Assembly (NCBI GenBank): GCA_947044405.1
Contig: CAMRHE010000055.1
Coordinates: 1,234,501 to 1,298,500 of the forward strand
From: Leptodactylus fallax
Lineage: Eukaryota > Chordata > Amphibia > Anura > Leptodactylidae
DNA length: 64,000 nt
Direction of reading: 5' to 3'
Shown here piece after piece: positions 58,368 through 64,000 of the stretch (its first letter is position 1; the number at the start of each line of letters is the position of its first letter). The position numbers were made by a program, and so were the translations under genes. Under the pieces are notes generated by a model, which saw nothing but the letters and a program-made list of their open reading frames with translations, was not told where the DNA came from and made no database searches.

Positions 58368-59375
58368 CATTAAATATCTCGATTCTAAATTAGGTGCCAA
58401 TAAAGATAGTAAAACAATCCAAGATCTCCAATTGGTGTTGAATTATAGAGAATCACAGGATTGTAATCTTGAAACTAGGGCAATGTTTGTATGTTCTACT
58501 TTGGTGGAACCCATCACTGACGTTGCAGCCACTGAACACTGCCATATTTGCAGCGCATCCTTTGCTGTTGATTGGCTGAGATGAATCATGTGACTATCAT
58601 ACCTAATTGGGGAGGTGATCAGTAGGTGTCTATAACATGCAGGGTTCAACATCTGGAAATCCACAGGTTAGTTACAATGAAAAAGCTAATACAGTAGCCT
58701 TTATTTAAGCAACAATGAATCACCAGCAAAATGAAATTGCCACAAACCCCATTCTAGTAGATTTATTGATGAGCATCCACCAATATATTAAGATTCAATA
58801 AATGACATGGATACTGGAATCAGACTCTTACGACCCCATCACAATAAATGTGTAGAGAAATGCGGCGAGCTGATGGTGATGAATGGCGGAGCAGCTGATA
58901 GAACACTTTTACTGCATGGAACATACAATTAAATATTTTATTGTATTGTGCAGTAATGATTCCGGCCTAAATGACTTGTCTCAGGGTGTTGTATAAGGCA
59001 ATTGGAACAGTAAATGAAGCACAACAACAGTGACCTTTATTAGCGTCTTGAGGCACAAAACTGCTGCTTCACGGGGCTAACTGTAACCCTTCTATTTACA
59101 GAGAACCAAGAAAGAAAGGTGTATTACTGTACATCCTGTATATTGTAAACCTGACACTCTATATACTCTAGTTGCCTACATAAAGGTTTATTTCTCTATC
59201 CATCTATGTGTTAAAATTGTAACTGTGGGACACAGAAGGAGGAACTGTCATCTACCTACCTACCTACCAAGTATTTATCTCATATGTATCTATCATCTAT
59301 CTATAGTATCTGTCAATATAATATCTGTCAATATAATATCTATGGTCTTTTTGTACCCATAGATCTATTACATAT
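58368..59375. other. Unassigned noncoding sequence
   Basis: No repeat termini. 59250-59345 has a short tract of ctac/ctat units and a doubled 'atctgtcaatataat'. No gene. Confidence 0.4.
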
Positions 59376-59849
59376 TTAAATGGAGTCTATCATTGCATAT
59401 ATCATTTAACTGACACCATGATGTTAAAGGCTATTCATCTACCTTTATTTCTCACATCCTCGCCACCATTTTCAAGTTTTTACGGGTTTTCCAGTTATGT
59501 AAATGAAGCTCAGAGAGCACATCTTTGTCATCCCCTGCAGCGCCACCTCTGTTTTATTCTTGCCCCACCCCCCATGCTTCTTTTCCCTGCCTCTTTGCCG
59601 AGTCAGCAGCCGAGGTTCTTTTCTTTGGGACCGAAACACCACACATTCGCAGTACACTTGTGTAGTAAAGCCAATCAACATGGCAGGTGGAGCATTCACA
59701 GTCAGCTCTGCCTGAACCCAAAGTGGCAGAGCCGACTACGCATGCGCGGGATTTCGATCTAGAAGATAAGAATGTCAGCTGCTTTATAAAGGCTCCTCCA
59801 TTATGGTGTCAGTTAAAAAACGATATATGCAATGATAGACTACCTTTAA
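59376..59849. mobile_element. TTAA palindromic MITE 'GGAGTCTATCATTGCATATATC'
   Basis: TTAAATGGAGTCTATCATTG and the reversed right end TTAAAGGTAGTCTATCATTG match for about 45 bp and extend to 'aactgacaccat'. TTAA is at 59376-59379 and 59846-59849. The arms pair further inward. The 114-residue frame inside it is not a gene. Confidence 0.85.
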
Positions 59850-60212
59850 TTTATGTCTAAACATTAAAGAAACTATATGCATCAAACATCTGTCTACCTC
59901 TTTCTACTGATATATTTGCTTCATATCTATTCACTGTCTATAAATGAAATTATTAAGTTTGAAAAACTAAGTTTCTTTGCATCGCCATATTGTGACACCT
60001 GTGTACGGAGCTGTGTAAGGGGGGCATTTTTTTTGCAGGACAAGATGTAGTTTTTATTGGTATCAATTTTGACAAATGTGATATTTTGATCACATTTTTT
60101 GAAGTGGAAAAAGGGTATAAAAGCAGCAATCCAGCCTTTTTCATTTGTTTCCTCTTTAGAAAATCTCATACTGTATGTAGCTAACCCTTTAACAGTATTA
60201 TATAACTATTTA
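59850..60212. repeat. Dispersed repeat 'catcgccatattgtgac', then Tc1
   Basis: 59960-60110 (gtttctttgcatcgccatat, gtacggagctgtgtaagggg, caggacaagatgtagttttt, attggtatcaattttgac) is a known-looking frog repeat with a relative in the arms at 54190-54760. It borders the deleted Tc1. Confidence 0.6.
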
Positions 60213-61122
60213 CACGTGGACAAAAATTGTTGTTACCCCTTGTTTAATGAAAGAAAAACCCACAATGGTCACAGAAATAACTTGAATCTGACAGACTGGA
60301 ATTTGCCAAATTACATGTTGACAAGCCACAAAGCTTCTGGGAGAATGTCCTATGGACAGATGAGACAAATCAAAATTTTTGGCAAGGCACATCAGCTCTA
60401 TGTTCACAGATGGAAAAGTGAAGCATATCTTGAAAAGAACACTGTCCCTACTGTGAAACATGGAGGAGGCTCTTATGTTCTGGGGCTGCTTTGCTGCATC
60501 TGGCACAGGGTGTCTTGAATCTGTGCAGGGTACAATGAAATCTCAACACTATCAAGGGATTCTAGAGAGAAACGTGCTGCCCAGTGTCAGAAAGCTTGGT
60601 CTCAGTGGCAGGTCATGGGTCTTGCAACAGGATAATGACTCAAAACACACAGCTAAAAACACCTAAGAATGGCTAAGAGGAAAACATTGGACTATTCTGA
60701 AGTGGCCTTCTATGAGCCCTGACCTAAATCCTATTGAGCATCTTTGGAAGGAGCTGAAACATGCCATCTGGAAAAGGCACCCTTCAAACCCGAGACAACT
60801 GGAGCAGTTTGCTCATGAGGAGTGGCCAAAATACCTGCTGAGAGGTGCAGAAGTCTCATTGACAGTTACAGGAATCGTTTGCCTCAAAAGGTTGTGCAAC
60901 AAAATATTAAGTTAAGGGAACCATCATTTCTGTCCAGGTCTGTTTCATGAGTTTTTTTTTTTTTTAATTCTGGTGAAGCATGGTTGAAAAGCAATGTCTG
61001 ACTTTCATTTGTTCATTTTCATAGAATTTTTATATATTATTACTTTTGTCAGATTCAAGTTCTGTGATCATTGTGGGTTTTTCTCATTAAACGAGGGGTA
61101 CCAACAATTATATCCATGTGTG
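60213..61122 (+). mobile_element. Internally deleted Tc1-like element
   Basis: Left and reversed right termini share caatgatcaca-type words: left gttaccccttgtttaatgaa, agaaaaacccacaatggtca; right the inverse of aaaaacccacaatgatcaca. Tips (tacacgtggacaaaaattg and tacacacatggatataattg reversed) have diverged. TA is at 61123-61124. The family's normal size is about 1.6 kb, from memory; this copy is 910 bp and joins the left repeat directly to the middle of the transposase near 60290. Confidence 0.85.
60291..60915 (+). pseudogene. Tc1 transposase, N-terminus deleted, decayed
   Basis: The DNA-binding domains are missing; the coding begins in the catalytic domain (a decayed version of 'WENVLWTDET', first Asp near 60359). 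After frame changes it continues with the Gly-rich strand (MFWGCFAASGTGCLE), QQDNDSKHTAKNT with the second Asp, then a stop (taa at 60664), and again in the same frame with [20 protein letters not shown] including the catalytic Glu. At least two frameshifts and one stop disable it. All three acidic residues are still readable. Confidence 0.9.
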
Positions 61123-61124
61123 TA

Positions 61125-62239
61125 TATTAAATATTGAATACAGTATAAAGCATATAACATGAAGGGGAAGCCTGTCATGAGTAGTGCCTAATGTCTTTCT
61201 CTAGGGCTGCAATATTAAAGGGGGTAGCTTCCACCATGCTAAGGCACCGATACATTTGAGATATAGCCACCATTTGAATAAAAAAGCCTAGAAGCCTCAA
61301 ACTTCTAATACTAAAATATATGCAGTTTACACAGATTTACAGTGAAAAGCTTATTTACTTTTACATTACTGAACAAAAATTGAAACAGATGACCGACCCA
61401 TGGCGTTATTCAATAGACTTTGTTTCCTTCTTACAGGTAAGGGCTTTGTGTCTGCTAAGCAGCCAGTGAGAAAACCGTGAGAACATCCTAAGGCTACTAG
61501 GATTCTCAAATTGAACACATGGGATTTGGAAACACTCACTACGGTATATCACAGGCTTCCGCTTCTCTAGTTTAGAGCATGGAAGAACAGGCAAAAGTGC
61601 TTCCTAAATCCTCTGTGAGTAACACTGCTGTTTGATAGACTGCGAGTCATTCAGCTGCTTTCTGCCCTATAGAGTTTCTATTTTCATTATACTAGTGGGA
61701 TTTCGGGGTCTCAGAAGGATATCACACATTTGTCCTAGTGAATCTAACATGTCCTAAAATGAACTAAATGCCTACATCCATATTACAGCCTACATTTCTT
61801 CTAAGAAATCCGTATGGAAAAGACAAATATGAATTTTACAATATATACTGAAGCGCTAAATGGAGAAAAAAAAAAACTTTTTAGAACTGCGAACAAGACC
61901 AGGATAGAATTCTGAATTATTGGTCATAGGTAAAGTAAGAGAACCTCTAGAAAGACTTAAGATATGCTGTAGAGTTACTTGGCTGTGCTAAGAGCCATAT
62001 TAAGTACATGCCTAAGGGTCTTCATCACCATGAGGACCTAAATGTGGTCTTACTACTTCAAAGAACCATTGATTGAATGGTCATCTGGTGATTGAATGTC
62101 CACCATAGACATTTTAGCCTATTTTGGTCATTACAGTGTTCGGTGACATGAGATGAAGATCAAGTGATCCTACTTAGAAGGTTCTTTTAACAGAAAGATT
62201 CATGGACTAAAGCAAAATCAAAAATCAAAAGCAAAATCG
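61125..62239. other. Unassigned noncoding sequence
   Basis: No repeats, RNAs or coding domains recognised. The left boundary of the LINE at about 62240 is uncertain. Confidence 0.4.
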
Positions 62240-63730
62240 ACACCAGAGAGTCTCACCCTACACTCCCAACAACCACTCTACCCAACTGTCCTGCGCTCCT
62301 CATCCTTAACCTGTTTCTCCACCGTCACTGATGAAAAGCTCTCCATCCTAATCTCTAAATCCCACCTCACCTCCTGCGCGCTCGACCCGTCCTCTCCAGC
62401 CAACTATCGCCCCATCTCACTGCTCCCATATGCCTCAAAACTGCTGGAGCAACACGTCCACTCTGAACTGTCCTCCTATCTCTCGTCCAATGTGCTCTTT
62501 GACAGACTACAGAGTCAGGTTTCAGACCCCATCACTCCACAGAAACTGCCCTAACCAAGGTCACTAATGACCTTCTAACTGCCAAAGCCAAACGTCACTA
62601 TTCTGTCCTCGTCCTCCTCCTCCTCCTCAACCTCTCCTTTGCCTTTGACACAGTCGACCATTCCCTCCTGCTAGAAACTCTCTCATCCCTTGGCATCTCT
62701 GACCTGGCCCTTTCCTGGATTTCCTCATACCTCACCAACCATACATTCAGTGTCTCCCACTTGCACACCACCTCCCCGACACGCCCTCTTTCTGTAGGTG
62801 TCCCCCAAGGCTCCGTCCTAGGACCCCTCCTGTTCTCCATCTACACCCTAGGCCTTGGCCAACTCATAGAATCCCATGGTTTCCATTATCACTGCTATGC
62901 TGACGACACCCAAATCTATCTCTGGCCCAGAAATTACCTCTCTGTTGTCCAGAGTCCCAGAATGTCTAGTAGCCGTAGCCTCCTTTCTCTCCTCCCGCTG
63001 TCTCAAACTCAACATGGAGAAAACGGAGTTCATAATCTTCACCCCTCCACACATGACCCCCTTACCTGACCCATCAAAATTAACGGAACCACTCACCCCA
63101 GTCCCACAGGCCCGCTGCCTTGGGATAACCCTAGACTCTGACCTATCCTTCAAGCCACATATTCAAACCTTTAACACCTCCTGCTGCCTCCAACTCAAGA
63201 ACATCCACCGAATCCGCTCCTTCCTCACCCCTGAAACTACAAAGATGCTAGTCCACGCCCTCATAATCTCCCGCTTAGACTACTGTAACACCCTTCTCCA
63301 TGGCCTCCCAGCTAACACTCTCGCCACCCTCCAGTCCACCTTAAACTGTGCTGCTCGCTTAATACACCTCTCCCCCCGTTCTTCATCGGCCATCCCCCTC
63401 TGCCAATCCCTCCACTGGCTACCCATCGCCCAGCGAATAGAGTTCTAACTACTAACGCTGACATATCAAGCCATCCACAATCTGTCCCCTCCATATATCT
63501 CCGACCTAATCTCCCGCTACCTACCCGCACGTAACCTCCGATCCTCCAAAGACCTCCTACTCGGCCCTGCTCTCATTCGCTCCTCACACAATCGTCTCCA
63601 AGACTTCTCCCGTGCATCCCCCATACTCTGGAACTCACTACCAAGACACATAAGACTGACCCCCACAATCACAAGCTTCAAGAAGGCCCTGAAGACTCAC
63701 CTATTCAGGAAGGCCTACAACCTCCAATAA
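62240..63730 (+). pseudogene. L2-like reverse transcriptase remnant
   Basis: Motifs in order: SPANYRPISLLPYASKLLEQ (about 62397-62456), a broken [12 protein letters not shown] block (one base missing near 62518), [33 protein letters not shown] (62797-62835), YADDTQIYL with the catalytic YADD at 62896-62907, then SRLDYCNTLLHGLP, SLHWLPIAQRIEF and a C-terminal WNSLP...FKKALKTHLFRKAY ending at the stop 63728-63730. One frameshift occurs near 62930 and an in-frame stop at 63446-63448. An earlier block (SKSHLTSCALDP) joins directly to SSPANYRP, indicating an internal deletion. Rich codon bias to C distinguishes it from the AT-rich flanks. Non-functional. Confidence 0.88.
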
Positions 63731-63886
63731 CACTACTGTCACCACACCACCATCTGTACAGCCTCTCCCCTCACCTTCTGTCTCTATCATTCTTCCCTCA
63801 GACTGTAAGCCCTTGCGGGCAGGGCCCTCTATCCCACTGTGCCAGTTGGTCACGGTTTGTATTATCTGTTTTGTATATCTGGTGTA
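62240..63886 (+). mobile_element. L2-like non-LTR retrotransposon, 5' truncated
   Basis: Reverse transcriptase coding (62240-63730) is followed by a 3' UTR containing gactgtaagcccttgcgggc, then ggttcacggtttg-like sequence (gttggtcacggtttgtatta), the hallmark of L2-family tails in amphibians and fish. No 5' region or endonuclease remains. The tail is cut by the Tc1 terminal repeat at 63887. Confidence 0.85.
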
Positions 63887-64000
63887 CAGTGCTGGCCAAA
63901 AGTATCGGCACCCCTGCATTTGTCAGATAATACTCAATTTCTTCCAGAAAATGATTGCAATCAAAATGCTTTGGTAATAATATCTTCATTTATTTTGCTT
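63887..64000. mobile_element. Terminal repeat of a fifth Tc1-like element, truncated by window end
   Basis: It starts CAGTGCTGGCCAAAAGTATC right after TA (63885-63886), followed by ggcacccctgcatttgtcag. This is the terminus of a well-known Tc1-like family in fish and amphibians. Its transposase and other end lie beyond the window. It sits in the L2 3' UTR. Confidence 0.85.

Noticed and set aside
63312..63919. Minus-strand frames of about 72 residues over the LINE
   Set aside because: Shadows of the + strand reverse transcriptase coding.

Overview
The window looks like intergenic DNA from a large, repeat-rich vertebrate genome, most likely a neobatrachian frog or toad. This rests on several Tc1-like DNA transposons, an L2-type LINE, Penelope-like and hAT remnants, and many palindromic TTAA-flanked short elements of kinds I associate with anuran genomes. 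No host protein-coding gene, tRNA or rRNA could be recognised. Almost every open reading frame is chance or repeat-derived. No bacterial, CRISPR or phage features are present.

Layout. 0-9 kb: palindromic MITEs (375-1092, 2340-2664, 6718-7380) and a Tc1 element with one frameshift (3918-5482) nested in an older dispersed repeat. 9-22 kb: degenerate dispersed repeats, a Tc1-derived MITE (15614-15985) and a large inverted repeat (16382-16888). 23-24 kb: a Penelope-like retroelement fragment arranged as two inverted arms; the minus strand of the left arm carries what reads as a complete type I hammerhead ribozyme (23185-23231). 24-34 kb: mostly low-complexity or unassigned sequence, with a GATA microsatellite. 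34-40.4 kb: a cluster of TTAA palindromes followed by a hAT transposon (38645-40424) with 8-bp target duplications, a decayed transposase C-terminus and an internal array of about 18 copies of a 42-bp CpG-rich repeat. 42.3-43.9 kb: a structurally complete Tc1-like transposon with an uninterrupted 340-residue transposase. 44-59.9 kb: hAT-like nonautonomous elements, further palindromic MITEs and AT-rich single-copy-looking DNA. 60.2-61.1 kb: an internally deleted Tc1. 62.2-63.9 kb: an L2-like LINE 3' half whose 3' UTR is interrupted by the terminal repeat of a fifth Tc1 family, which runs off the window.

How the parts relate. The window records successive insertions: Tc1 into an older dispersed repeat, Tc1 into L2, a TTAA MITE into the apex of another palindrome, and one palindrome inside another dispersed repeat. 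The only element with apparent coding capacity is the Tc1 at 42.3-43.9 kb. Its transposase could act on its own terminal repeats. The TTAA and hAT-like palindromes would need transposases encoded elsewhere. Several AT-rich stretches without recognisable repeats (for example 10870-11420, 33540-34330, 35880-36840, 50200-50830) are the best places to look for conserved regulatory DNA.

The most interesting observations are the hammerhead ribozyme in the Penelope-like element, the hAT element with the CpG-dense 42-bp minisatellite, and the intact Tc1 transposon.
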